A DNA stretch of 64,000 bases from Microbotryum silenes-acaulis (GCA_003665825.1 QPFY01000003.1:1488001-1552000); one strand, 5' to 3'; positions 33,951-44,655 are shown, numbered from the stretch's first letter. Numbers and translations are program-made. Notes: generated by a model from the letters alone, not told the origin.

Positions 33951-36029
33951 GGTATGGGTACCCGAACCGGGCGCGAGCCGAGCGCTGCCGAATGAGACAA
34001 GCCGTCATTCCAAGACACAGTAGGTAGTGCATTCGTCATCTTCGGCGCTAGTAAAGCCACGTGAAGCACATGCTGCGCCGCAGCGTCCGGGCTCCACATG
34101 AGGATGGACTGAGTTTCAGCCTGCTCCGCGTTTTTTTAAAATCTTATGTAGATGTAGATAGCAGAGGTGATTTATAGGCCTTGATATAATTAGACTCTGA
34201 TTGACATCTATTAGATATTAGAAATATCAGATTGAAATAAAATGCCAGTGTTTGATCGACAGGGGAGCCTGAATGGAATGAGAATTCGAATTCCGGACGT
34301 GCCCTTTAATCGATTCACTCAGCACTGGCCCCGGCTTGCACGTTCCATCCATGTCTTCCAAAGGTATTCTCACTCTGTCGCTGACAACTCATGACACCTT
34401 CTGTCCCGCTGATCACTCCTCGTGGAATGTGGTGCACGCCCTGCTCTTACTGCGCCTCGGCCCGACGTGCACTCGGGGGTGGGCGAAGGAAAGCCTTTCG
34501 CAACGGTGCACGTCGCGGGAGGCCGATTCTAATCGAGCGTTAGGGTGTATAACTGTTCACTGAGAGGAAGAGACGATCAGGCATGGCTATCACGTGCATG
34601 CACGTTTATGCACACGACGACAGAGGGGAATGGCTGTCAGCAGCTCCTTTAACTCACAACACCTCGGGATAGGTCAGATGAGGATGGGGCCCGGATAATG
34701 GAGAGGAAGTAGGGACGTTTGGGGGTTCGCTGTGTTTGCTTTCTCTTATCACGTGCACATAGTTGGTGTGTTGGGAATGAGGGTTAGGAATGGCGCGTTC
34801 ACTGTAGAACTCCACGGTTGGTGCGCATCGCCAGGCTTCACTAAACAGACGAGCGCTTCTAAACAGATTACCAGTGAACGCGCCATTCCTAACCCTCATT
34901 CCCAACACACCAACTCACATTTGGGCCGCGTCGCACAGCGGATCCGACAGCTCTCTGTTGTTTGGTTTCTCATTGATTGGGTAGAACAGACCCCGATGAT
35001 TGATCTCACAGGCGCCGAAGCTTCCGGCGCCCTCGACGTGCAGAGCGTCCCCAGCGCGGATTTGGAACGTGAGCCCTTTGCTTCTCCACAGTCAGCGGCC
35101 AGTCGCAATATCCGAGTTGGAGCAAAGCGGGATCAGACAATGGGTTGCTACTAGTAATTCACCTGCCCAGCTGGTTGCCACCGATTTCGTCGACGTGATT
35201 ACGATGCGGGTCATTCGCCAGATCGTCGAATCTGCTAAGAAGAAGACACAAGAATGGCCGCGATTTGGCTGTCGAAAATTCAACTCTCAACGTTCAACAG
35301 GGTGGGAACTTGTGAGCAACGCTCCGACTACGTGCCAGATCAGTCGCCGCCTCCCACCGGGGCGACGGGCGGGCTTGGCGCTTGGAGCTTTTTGGAATCT
35401 GCATCCGATCGGCTGCGAGGTCAAGGCGCTGTCCCGGTTCGAGGTAGGCACCATTCGACTTGGCTAGCAGCCCCAGACGCGCGCAGGTTGGTGCTGAGAC
35501 CGCTACAAAAAATTGCGATGTAGCCTTCATGAGCTCCTGCAGGTGCTTGAGAGGCCGACGATCGACTACATTGAAGGGGAATATCGGCCGCAGGGGGAAA
35601 GAGGGACGGTACGAATCCGCCGATTGCGGCTTCTTGAAACATGCTCAGTTCTCGTGCCGCTCCGACCTCATCAACAAGAAACCATTACCCTCATGATGCC
35701 GTGCCAACTTTTGCCAAGTCTCCAACGGCTGCGCGCGCGACCGACGGCCGTTCGACGGAGGGGAGCGCGCTTCGCCAAAGGTTCACAGAATCCGCGCAGC
35801 CAGCTCCTGCCAGCTCCAACCCCACGACGTCTCGGGACCTTTTTCACGCGCGCTCTCTCAGTTGGTGTCTTCTCTTGCCTCACCCTATTACAGCGTACCT
35901 CCTACTCTCTTGCTCCTACCTTCATCTGTCATACGTTACGTGTCGGCACACTGCTCGCCTGCCCCTCCTCACTAACGCATGACTCGACTTTGATGCGCCT
36001 CTGAACAGTCGATCGAGCCTCACTCCACC
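33951..36029. other. Intergenic, no gene recognised; contains an inverted repeat
   Basis: About 2 kb with an AT-rich section (34135-34250) and a perfect inverted repeat (34761-34915, listed separately). Short frames here have no motifs. The right end should be the promoter and leader of the RAX1-like gene. Confidence 0.5.
34761..34915. repeat. 43-bp perfect inverted repeat with 69-nt spacer
   Basis: Arms 34761-34803 and 34873-34915 are exact reverse complements. The left arm begins AGTTGGTGTGTTGGGAATG. There are no open frames of note and no obvious target duplication at the outer ends. Confidence 0.95.
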
Positions 36030-38002
36030 ATGTCGACCAATTCAAGCTCACCCACCCGTTCGCCTGGTTCCCCTCCGCTGGCCCCACCCAAAGGCCGTTA
36101 TCGCCTGTCGTCGCTGCTGTATGCCCCCAATCGCTTGTTGCACCCCGGTCAGCGTATAGAGCACGAGCGTCGACGTCGCTCCTCTTCAATCCGTGGCATC
36201 GAACAGAAATTCGGCGGAGCGACAGCTGGCCAGGTGAGCCATACTTCGGAATCCGCTCTTCTTCAGGCACTCGCGGCTGGGTCCCAGTGGTCACCGCTCG
36301 CTCGAGCTTGCCGACTATCTCCACTTCTCGCTCTTCTACTTATTTCAGTTTCAACTCCTCGAGAGTGCGTGCCACCTTGGAGGGCCTTGGACTTGAGGTG
36401 ACTTCGTGGCAGGAGCGCAATCCGGTCGAACGGATCGATCCACCACGGTTGGAGTCGCCACGCATCCGGCCGCACGTGCCTGAGCCAAGGCACGGATCGC
36501 CCACCGCCCCGGTCTCGTCTCGGCAAGCGTGAAAACCCACCTGCCCTTCGGCAGGTCGTGCGCTCCGCCTCCTCGGTCGATCACGCTTGGGGATGCACTG
36601 TGCCACGATAACGACTCGCCCAGACTCTGGTCTTTCTGTCCCTGTCATATCTCTGTCGGCACCACTACTTCAGCCTCTTGGATTCACGATTCAAGAAGCT
36701 GACCTCGGTATCCTCGCGCTCGAATGTCCGTCGTCCCGTCCATGCTCGCTTCCCCCCTCCCCCCTTTCCAGGTCCGCGGCGCACGCGTCAAGTTGTGCGA
36801 GGTCCAGCTCGATGATGTGATTGCAGGAAAGTACACACCTCCCATCGGACTGAAGGACTTTGAGGACTACCTCTGCTTCCGTACCAAGAGTGCCGAAAAC
36901 CTGTGAGTGCTTTCCTCTCAGTCAAGGCGCTTTGGCTCGGCTAGGTGCTCATGTCCGTTCTTCGGGACTGATATACCCACCTCCTCCATCTTCGACCAGC
37001 TACTTTGAGTTCTGGCTCCGACACTACGCGGCGATGTACAACATGGCGACCCCCTCGACGCGTTCGCACGCCGACATGCTCGCTCTCGGCGAATCTTACC
37101 GACAGGCGCTCGACATCTTCTTCTCTTTACAATCCCCCCTCGAGCTCAACATCGCGTCCGATCTCAGCCACAACCTCGCGGCCGCAGTCAAGGGCGTCGA
37201 ACAGCAGGCGAGAATCGACCCGTCGCGCGAGGACTTTCTCCCGCCCTCGGCATTCGCGGCCGTGCACCACGAGACCAACGAGAGCTTGGCGCAAAGCTTC
37301 AAGTCTTTCTTGATGCAATCGTCGCGCAACGCCAATCGCAACCGTGCGAGGTTCGCCATGTTCTTGGGCCTCATACCCACACTTGTCTGCGCCTCTCTGG
37401 GCAAGAATCGTGGTTGGCGTGCTCTGGACTTCCCGCTGTGGTGGTTCGGCATCGTCGTGCTCGTCGGTGGACTGAAGCGCACTTGCCTGGTCATCTACCT
37501 CTTTGGCGACAATCGTCAGCTGTACTCGTGGGAGCTTGCTCGCGAAACCGACGTGTCAGGCTCATCCATCTACGGTAGCGACGTGTCGGCGACCCTAGCC
37601 GAGATGGAGGAAGGCAAGTCCCCAATGTGCGACTTTGACTCGACGCTCAAGTCAGGCGCGCCTGGCTCGCCCGACTCGGAGACCGCACCCTCGACCTCGT
37701 CACGTCGCTCCTCTGGCCACTTCCCGGACCTCAACTACTTCCGCTTGCAACGCGCCCATTCGCTCTCGGACAAGTTGATCACAACGACAGCTACTACCTC
37801 GGGTGGTCTGTACTTCGCGTCCGCGCACCTCAACAAGAAGGCCTTGCCCAAGAGCTCGGGGGTCTGGGCCCCTTTTACGTGCATCACCGAGCCCATCGTC
37901 GCGCAAGCTCAACGCGAGATCGTCGTCGCCGGCGCGTGCTATGGCATCGCCGTCATGGTCGTCACCGGTGCGATCTGCATGGCCGTCCCCAACCGTCGCT
38001 AG
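36030..38002 (+). CDS. RAX1: RGS-domain membrane protein, RAX1-like
   Basis: Exons are join(36030..36233, 36772..36902, 37000..38002), 445 aa, near yeast Rax1 (435 aa). The 538-nt first intron is unusually long for this window, so an unseen small exon is possible. The N-terminus is basic and Ser/Pro-rich. The RGS fold runs from about residue 90 (LKDFEDYLCFRTKSAENLYF, EFWLRHYAAMYN) to ESLAQSFKSFL. Three hydrophobic segments follow: FAMFLGLIPTLVCASLG, LWWFGIVVLVGG.. and, at the C-terminus, YGIAVMVVTGAICMAV. Rax1 with Rax2 marks division sites for bipolar budding in yeast. Function here is inferred from architecture. Confidence 0.8.
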
Positions 38003-38464
38003 TTGCCTGACGTTTGTTTCTATATCATAATATACGCCGGCTCTGTTCCCCCACTTTTCAAAAACAAGTCACTCACTTGTTCACTCGCACGTCGCTTCGT
38101 TGTTTTCGTCGTTCGAGGCCCTCTAAGAATTTGCATTCTTGTCGTCTCGCTTTCATAATGCTGAGGGGTGGGGGATTTAAGCAGTCGGTGCCGTGAGGAG
38201 AGGGAGCTATTGTAGAATGACGCTGGGCCGAAATGGTTCTTCATCTTGTGCGAGGGCCGGCCTCGCGGGTGAAACAAAAAAACTAGGACGAGCTCGGGTT
38301 TGAAACCTCAGCCTCTAGGGGTCCATGAAACATGCGAGTTTGAAGCAAAATCAGGGTGCTAGCACGACAAATGAGCTAAACGAGGGCGGAAGCACTCCAC
38401 AACCGAACTTGAATGAAAGAGCGAAAAAGCACCTTTCGGGACCGGCATGGGTAGGCAAAAAAAA
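38003..38464. other. Intergenic between RAX1-like gene and tRNA-Arg
   Basis: 462 bp with the 3'UTR of the RAX1-like gene. The A-rich stretch 38455-38464 is the oligo-T terminator of the minus-strand tRNA. A weak B-box-like patch on the minus strand at 38290-38315 does not fold as a tRNA. Confidence 0.5.
38457..38464 (-). terminator. Pol III terminator of tRNA-Arg
   Basis: Eight T on the minus strand directly after the tRNA 3' end. Confidence 0.85.
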
Positions 38465-38546
38465 CGATCACGAAGGGGATCGAACCCTCGATCTTCCCCT
38501 TGTCATAAAGTAGGAGGGGGACGCCGTACCGCTTGGCCACGCAACC
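38465..38546 (-). tRNA. tRNA-Arg (anticodon CCT) with a 10-nt intron
   Basis: Minus strand. Acceptor GGTTGCG pairs with CGTGATC (three G-T pairs). D-arm GCC..GGC; anticodon stem TCCCC/GGGGA. The loop is CTCCTA + CTTTATGACA + A, so the anticodon is CCT with an intron after position 37, the standard place. T-arm GAGGG-TTCGATC-CCCTT. Oligo-T follows. The wobble-rich acceptor lowers certainty slightly. Confidence 0.85.
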
Positions 38547-38683
38547 GGTCATGTCAGCGGACCCTCGGTTGGACAAAATTAGCAAACTTATAAAAAATAA
38601 CTGCCTCATCCCAATCGCACTACCCTACCTCTGCAAACGTCAATACATCAAATACATCAACTGCTACACCAGCTATCGACCCG

Positions 38684-40615
38684 ATGTCCGACCAGGCACC
38701 GCCTGATCCGGGCCGCGGCCCTCCGGAGCCGGCAGCGACGGGACAACCACGTGGTGACGCGGGGGCGGAAGCCGATGCCGCCGAGGGACCAGCGAACCCC
38801 GGCCTAGCGCTGTACCAGGAAAAGCGTGATGAAGAAAAGAAGAGGAAAGAGGATGTCGCGAGAATCCTGAAGATGATCAGTGTCGAAGATGGCACACGCC
38901 AGGGCACCCGCATCCTTGTGCTCAAAGACGCACTCGGCTTCGGCAAGGACCGGGCCACCTCCCTGCGCTTCAGCGCACTCAATGCAACGAAACCAATTAC
39001 CGACACGTCTGGTGCCGTTCTGGAAGTCACGTTCGAACACACCGGCGTGGCCACCGAACGCGAGAAGTCCGAGTTGTACTCGAAGGTGCTCCGTACCCTG
39101 TCGCCCGACACGTCGTTGTGTTTTAACCTGCCCGCAGGAGTTGTCCTCCCGCCCGAGCTCCAGAAATACGCTCCAATAATCCATGGAGTCGCACCGGAAT
39201 CGATCATCCAAAGCGGTAACACCCGGTTCAAGTTCGTGGTGCGCTGCGCTAGCGCAGCGGCGCTCGACCAAGTCCACGACGCGGCGACCAAGATCGAGTG
39301 GAAACGCTCCTTTGCCCAAGTCCGCAAGCGCTTGGCGTTCGTCAAAAACGTCGTCGAACTGCGTTTCATTATCAGTCCTGAGGCCGAATACACGAACGAC
39401 GACCTCTGGAACAAACTGCAAGGCGTCGGCGCCAAGCTTACCGGGGACGGCCACAAGTGCGACTTGCTCCAACTCCAGCAGCCTCTAACGGTCGTTCAAG
39501 GCTCGTACCTCGTCGCTCGAGGAAACTACGCGGCCATCGTCCAGTTCGACGACGACGACCTGTTCAAGAACAACGGTGCTCAACTTCGGCAGGTTCTACC
39601 GACGAGGATCGACCTTCGGGGACGACTCGCAACACTCACGCCCCTTCGCCACGACTACGAGGCCGAAGCCTCGTGCCGCCGATGCGGCTTTGTAGGCCAC
39701 TCCGACAACTGCGTTCAAAAGCCGGTCCAGCGTCAGCAGGCCTCCCAGAAAAACAACAACAACCAAAGGCCCCAGGCCGAGCCCCAAAGCAACATCGAGC
39801 AAACCTCGACCCCCCAAAAACAACGCAGAGGTGATGTAGCCTCTCCCTCTCCCCCAATGTCTCCTGTCGCGTCCAAGCGTTCAAAGAAGAACGCATCTCC
39901 CACAAGGGACACTAACAACTCACCACGAGTCTACCCTACTCGTTCACAAAGCTCTACACCCATAGCATCCGCCCCTCGCGGTTTCATCGTCGCCGCAAAC
40001 CCATTCGCAAGTCTGGCCGGCGACGTAGCCGAGGAGGCGCAGGAGGAGCCCGCTCAGGCCCTCGAGGACGACGAGGACGCGATGAGCGTAGTCGAGGCAC
40101 AGCTGGAACAACAGCAGGAAGTGCCGCCGCTGGAGCTTTCGGATCTGTCGGATCTGCAGGACCGCGGAGCGGAGGGGAACCAGGGGGAACACACGGAGAC
40201 GAGTGACGCGGAAGAAGGGGAATCGCAGTCGGCCGAGACGGGTCACCATCAGCTTGATATGGACGGCCTTCCCGACGACTGGATGAATCGTGTGTCGGAT
40301 CGCGAGCGCAAACAGGATGCTGGTCTATACGATGAGATCACCGAGTTGGACCGCACCCCGTCTGTGACCGGTTGGATGCCTTCGCCGTCTCCAGGTCCAG
40401 TGTTTGATCCCGAGCCCGAGCCCAAGCCCAAGCAGGAGGTGGACGATGGAAGTTCCCAGGGTCTTCGCCGGTCCGAGCGTATCCAGCGTCTCACCAGCGT
40501 CGCGCGCACATCGGACTGGAACGAATCGACTGCTGCGGACCCGCTCCCCTCACCCACATTCGGACCTATGTTGTCCATCAAGGGAGCTGCTGCTGCAACG
40601 AAGGCGCGATCGTAA
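38684..40615 (+). CDS. LINE ORF1 protein (RNA-binding, zinc knuckle)
   Basis: 643 aa. Ala/Pro/Gly-rich start (MSDQAPPDPGRG), then a charged helix (YQEKRDEEKKRKEDVARIL) and a central domain to about residue 320. One CCHC knuckle, CRRCGFVGHSDNC, lies near residue 335. A Gln/Asn-rich linker and a long acidic, low-complexity C-terminus (EEAQEEPAQALEDDEDAM..) follow. ORF1 proteins coat the element RNA and act as chaperones in the particle. The stop codon overlaps the ORF2 start (TAATG at 40613-40617). Confidence 0.88.
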   Translation: MSDQAPPDPGRGPPEPAATGQPRGDAGAEADAAEGPANPGLALYQEKRDEEKKRKEDVARILKMISVEDGTRQGTRILVLKDALGFGKDRATSLRFSALNATKPITDTSGAVLEVTFEHTGVATEREKSELYSKVLRTLSPDTSLCFNLPAGVVLPPELQKYAPIIHGVAPESIIQSGNTRFKFVVRCASAAALDQVHDAATKIEWKRSFAQVRKRLAFVKNVVELRFIISPEAEYTNDDLWNKLQGVGAKLTGDGHKCDLLQLQQPLTVVQGSYLVARGNYAAIVQFDDDDLFKNNGAQLRQVLPTRIDLRGRLATLTPLRHDYEAEASCRRCGFVGHSDNCVQKPVQRQQASQKNNNNQRPQAEPQSNIEQTSTPQKQRRGDVASPSPPMSPVASKRSKKNASPTRDTNNSPRVYPTRSQSSTPIASAPRGFIVAANPFASLAGDVAEEAQEEPAQALEDDEDAMSVVEAQLEQQQEVPPLELSDLSDLQDRGAEGNQGEHTETSDAEEGESQSAETGHHQLDMDGLPDDWMNRVSDRERKQDAGLYDEITELDRTPSVTGWMPSPSPGPVFDPEPEPKPKQEVDDGSSQGLRRSERIQRLTSVARTSDWNESTAADPLPSPTFGPMLSIKGAAAATKARS

Positions 40616-43600
40616 TGATTGACTTCATCATCATGACCTGGAACGTCAACAGGGGCTTCAATACCCCTGAACGACGTCGTCTGCTTCTTTCGTATTTCAC
40701 TTCGCTCACACCTCCCCCTTCTGCTATCCTTCTCCAGGAACACAATGTTCCTAAATCACGACAATCTCACATACGCCACGAGTACGCCCAGTCCCACCAG
40801 GGCGAGGCCTACTTTTCTCAACACTGCCTCACTTTGATTCCAAGCTCTTCTCCTCTTCTCGGTGGTCATCGTCGCACGCGTCAGTCTCTTGGCGGGCGCT
40901 TACTCGTGACCACCTTCGATGTGCGGGGTTCGACGGACGTCGTCGAACTCAACAATATCTACGCTCCGGTTCAACCCGCCGAGCGCCTCCTCTTCTTCAC
41001 CTCCCTTCACTTTCGGGCGACCGTCTCCTCTCACATTCGGGTCATCGCGGGCGATCTCAACGACTGCCCTATCCCCGCGGTGGATCGAGTGCGACAGGTG
41101 GACCGCCCGAACACCCACCACTGGCCCGCGCTTATGTCTCGGCTCGACGGGGCGTACACGGATGCCATTCGGCTCATGCACCCACTGTCGCCGGCGACCA
41201 CGCGCCCGCATCTCAGCAAGGACGGCCGGCTCATTTCGCGCGCGCGCATCGACTTTGTTCTGGTGCAGCGGCGACACGAGCGACGGATCGTTTCTGCTTC
41301 CACTCTGTACAATATCTCTCGATCCATGTCGGATCATCGACCGGTTACGGTCACATTTAGGCTGCGCGCAAGTGGTGCCGAGGTCGAAGCGGAGCTCTGC
41401 CTTCCCCAGGCGGCTCATTTTCTGACCCGCATCAACTCGTCGACCTTCAAACACGCCGAGTTTAAGGAGTTCGTCACTCCTCTCCTTGAGCAAGCACCGT
41501 CTGGGGATCCGGTCGCGGACCTTCAGCGCGTACTCTCGGAGTCTCGGGTCCAAGCTCTCGAGCTGTCTCGGCGTCTGTTTCGGGAGCGCAACGCCCTCGA
41601 GATGATGCTGGTATCTCGACTGCAGGACATTGAGTCTCGTCGGGTGATGAGCCCCTTTGACGTCATCGACTGGACGAACACCCACGACGCTCTCACCAAA
41701 CTTGTGAACGAGCGAGCAAGGCAGTCCCGGATCAGGGCGCACGTGCCCGAGATTGCATCCGAGGAACGTCTCAGTCGTCCGGTTCATGCCAAACTGGCTG
41801 CTCGGTCCCGGGATGTGAAGTTTCAGAGTATCCGGCTCGCTGATGGCGAGCTCACCACTGACATTGAGCGCGCGCTCGAGCACACCCATTCTCATTTCCA
41901 GCAGCACTACCTTGTCGAAGCGAAGGATCCGGAACAGGTCGTGACGATGCGGGATGAGCTCTTGGGACCCATCAGATCAGCAAGACCTTGTGACGACCCG
42001 CTTTCCGACGCTCGCTTCCTTCGGCGCTTCTCGAATTCGCACGTCGACATTCTTGCCGAGCCCATCAGCGAGGCCGAGGTGCTCGCAGCGATTCGAACCA
42101 CGCACGAAGGTCGATCTCCGGGTCCTTCAGGGGTCCCCTATGAGATGTATCGAGCCTGCCCCTTGCTTTGGGCCCCTCTCTTGACTCGAGCCTACAACGA
42201 GCTGATTACTCGAGGCTCCCTTACTCCACAACAGAGCCAGGCGAATGTGCGCCTCTTGTTCAAACACAACAAACCTGGTGCAGCGCGGTGCGACCTCAAA
42301 TCGTATCGTCCGATCACCTTGCGGGAATGCGACTACAAGATCTTCACCAAGGTCTACGTGGCTCGTCTGAACCGGATCCTCCCCGATGTTCTTCCGGCCG
42401 GACAGCATGGGTTCGTCAAGGGGCGAAGACCAGCGGACGCGGCTTTGCATCTGAGGCTCCTGATCGACGAGATTAGGGGTCGTGGGGCAGAGTTCCCGAC
42501 AGCAGCGCTCCTCTCCCTGGATCAGAGCTCGGCTTACGACATGGTCGAGCACGATTGGGTCTTTGCGGTGTTTGAGGCTCTCGGCGCGCCGGAATCTTTC
42601 CAGCGCGTCTTGCGGATGCTCTACAACGGCGAGACGTCCACAGCGCGGTACATTGTCAACGGTTTCCTTACCGAGACGGTGCGACTCCTGTGCGGTCTTG
42701 GCCAGGGCGATCCTCTCTCTTCTTCTGTCTGGGATGTGGTATTCCAACCCTTCCTTGATTCTCTCAGTCGACGCAACATTGCGCTGACTATCACTCTTCC
42801 GGAGCTGGCTCCTCGTCCGCAGACTCGATGCATCACCAATTTGGCGTTCGCGGATGACGCCGTCGTCGCTGTCGCTGGACCGGAAGCTATTGCTTCGCTC
42901 GAGGCGTTAGCTCGGGATTGGCGACTCGCGACGAACGGCCGTCTAAACACCGACAAAACCGTGGTGATGCCATTGGGCGCGACGTTGTGGGATCGCGCGG
43001 ACTTGTCCAAACTGTCGTTCGTGGCACCGGACGAGTCTCTTCCCTGGATCGGTCTCCAGTTTGCGCCTGACGGCAACAACAGGCTGGGATTCCATGATCT
43101 TGAGCGAAGGGTCGATCGAGTGATTCTCTCGGTGCGCGACCGATGGATGACGCATCATACCCGGGCTTTCTATCTCAACCGCTACGGCATCTCCAAGGTG
43201 CTGCACTCTCTCTCCGCCGACGTACCGCCATCCGACGTGATCAAGGCGATCGAGCGCAAGCTTGCCGACTTTGTGAAGGGAGGACCGCGGCGCAGCGACT
43301 ACAAGCAATCGGTCGTCTTCACGGCACGGGCGCGAGGTGGTCTCAGCGTCGTGAGCATCCAAGATGTGGTGGATTCAGTCTCGGTACGGATTTGGGACGT
43401 GCTGGCCGGCGGGTCAACTGCGATTTGGAGCGATCTGGCTCGGAGTTCCATCCGGCGAGCGCTTCCGACTTTTGACTTTGCTACGGATCTGTGGACGTGG
43501 AGGAACGCCGACGCACCCCGGGAGCTACATCCCCGCTGGCGAGCGGTGCTCTCGGTCGCTGAACGCTACCCTGCCGTCGTCGATCCTGCCAAACTTTCGG

Positions 43601-44655
43601 TCTCCAATTTTCTTTCTCTTTCTCCCCTCCAACCTGGTCTGCATGACTCGCGGGCGTTCTCGGAGCAGGATAAGCGTTTGGCGAAGCTTTTCAGTTTCGA
43701 ACGCACCATCGCTGACATCTATGCGCGAGCCCAATACCCCGCAGCTCCAACGGTGCCCTGGACCCCTGAGAAGCATCCCCAAGGCGACGGCTCGGAGCTG
43801 TCCAACCTTTGGCAATGGAAGCGCGATCAAGTCCAGGCGTGGATCCAGGTCGCAGGCGATCGCCTCATCCCGCCGCTTCCGCCTCCTGTTCCCGTCCTCG
43901 CACGTCGACCACCCGTCATTCGTGTTGTTGGAGCACCTGGAGTCCGGCCCGGCGGTCCCCTCGAGCACATCTTGCCCAGAGCGACTCCGGTCGGCATGCC
44001 TGATCAAAAACTTCCCCTCCCCTCCGGCCCCTTGTGTGCTGATCAGTGGAGAATGTTGAACTTGGACAGACCTTACACCATTGCGCGACTTCGACGCGTC
44101 ATCAACCATCGACGTTTCGACGACACAAAACGCCCTGGATCACTCGCCACACCCAAAGAAAGGCGACTCTTCTGGGTGTGGTTCCACACCGGGCCCGCCA
44201 CGGCCCGCGAGCGCGAGGTGCACTTCAAGCTGGCGTACCACTTCACGCCAACGCGGAAGCGCCAGTTTGTGCAGCGGCATGGCGACTCAGCCTGCTGCCT
44301 TGTGCAGGCATGCAGCCTGGCAGGGGTGGAGGATGACTTTACTCACTTTTGGCATGATTGCCCTGACTCTTCTCAATTTTGGCAAGCAGCTAGGTCCATT
44401 CTCTGCGACGCGCTGGGGGTCGTGTCGATCTTCGACCTCGACTACACGGCACTTCAGATCGAGCACGGCCTCCCTCGACTGCGCGCTCGCCTTCCGACGT
44501 CGAAAAAGCGCCCAATCCGCGCCTTCATTGCGCTAGCGCTCGACACTCTCAGCAACCGACGCTGGGATCTCCATCGCCACGCCAGAGCGATGTCGAGCAT
44601 GGACAAGGAGATGGCGGGACTGAAGGAGAGGTTGGAGCTCAGATTGGCACGATGA
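40615..44655 (+). CDS. LINE ORF2: APE endonuclease plus reverse transcriptase
   Basis: 1346 aa, uninterrupted. The endonuclease (about 1-245) shows TWNVNRGF, the Glu of LLQEHN, NIYAPV, AGDLND near residue 146, RIDFVL and SDHRPV near 239, the complete AP-endonuclease-like set. The reverse transcriptase (about 500-780) has SYRPITL, LSLDQSSAYDMV, GLGQGDPLSS and the catalytic FADD at about 745. A C-terminal Cys/His motif (CCLVQAC..HFWHDC) is of the zf-RVT kind. The enzyme nicks target DNA and primes cDNA on it. Its ATG shares one base with the ORF1 stop, so translation by termination-reinitiation is likely. Confidence 0.93.
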   Translation: MIDFIIMTWNVNRGFNTPERRRLLLSYFTSLTPPPSAILLQEHNVPKSRQSHIRHEYAQSHQGEAYFSQHCLTLIPSSSPLLGGHRRTRQSLGGRLLVTTFDVRGSTDVVELNNIYAPVQPAERLLFFTSLHFRATVSSHIRVIAGDLNDCPIPAVDRVRQVDRPNTHHWPALMSRLDGAYTDAIRLMHPLSPATTRPHLSKDGRLISRARIDFVLVQRRHERRIVSASTLYNISRSMSDHRPVTVTFRLRASGAEVEAELCLPQAAHFLTRINSSTFKHAEFKEFVTPLLEQAPSGDPVADLQRVLSESRVQALELSRRLFRERNALEMMLVSRLQDIESRRVMSPFDVIDWTNTHDALTKLVNERARQSRIRAHVPEIASEERLSRPVHAKLAARSRDVKFQSIRLADGELTTDIERALEHTHSHFQQHYLVEAKDPEQVVTMRDELLGPIRSARPCDDPLSDARFLRRFSNSHVDILAEPISEAEVLAAIRTTHEGRSPGPSGVPYEMYRACPLLWAPLLTRAYNELITRGSLTPQQSQANVRLLFKHNKPGAARCDLKSYRPITLRECDYKIFTKVYVARLNRILPDVLPAGQHGFVKGRRPADAALHLRLLIDEIRGRGAEFPTAALLSLDQSSAYDMVEHDWVFAVFEALGAPESFQRVLRMLYNGETSTARYIVNGFLTETVRLLCGLGQGDPLSSSVWDVVFQPFLDSLSRRNIALTITLPELAPRPQTRCITNLAFADDAVVAVAGPEAIASLEALARDWRLATNGRLNTDKTVVMPLGATLWDRADLSKLSFVAPDESLPWIGLQFAPDGNNRLGFHDLERRVDRVILSVRDRWMTHHTRAFYLNRYGISKVLHSLSADVPPSDVIKAIERKLADFVKGGPRRSDYKQSVVFTARARGGLSVVSIQDVVDSVSVRIWDVLAGGSTAIWSDLARSSIRRALPTFDFATDLWTWRNADAPRELHPRWRAVLSVAERYPAVVDPAKLSVSNFLSLSPLQPGLHDSRAFSEQDKRLAKLFSFERTIADIYARAQYPAAPTVPWTPEKHPQGDGSELSNLWQWKRDQVQAWIQVAGDRLIPPLPPPVPVLARRPPVIRVVGAPGVRPGGPLEHILPRATPVGMPDQKLPLPSGPLCADQWRMLNLDRPYTIARLRRVINHRRFDDTKRPGSLATPKERRLFWVWFHTGPATAREREVHFKLAYHFTPTRKRQFVQRHGDSACCLVQACSLAGVEDDFTHFWHDCPDSSQFWQAARSILCDALGVVSIFDLDYTALQIEHGLPRLRARLPTSKKRPIRAFIALALDTLSNRRWDLHRHARAMSSMDKEMAGLKERLELRLAR

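Noticed and set aside
34780..34792. Telomere-like GGGTTAGG inside the inverted repeat
   Set aside because: A single partial unit, not a tandem run.
38284..38330. Possible second tRNA on the minus strand near 38290-38330
   Set aside because: A B-box-like GGTTTCAAACC is followed by oligo-T, but T-stem and acceptor stem do not pair.
40900..41907. 335-aa minus-strand frame inside LINE ORF2
   Set aside because: Shadow of the endonuclease region on the other strand.
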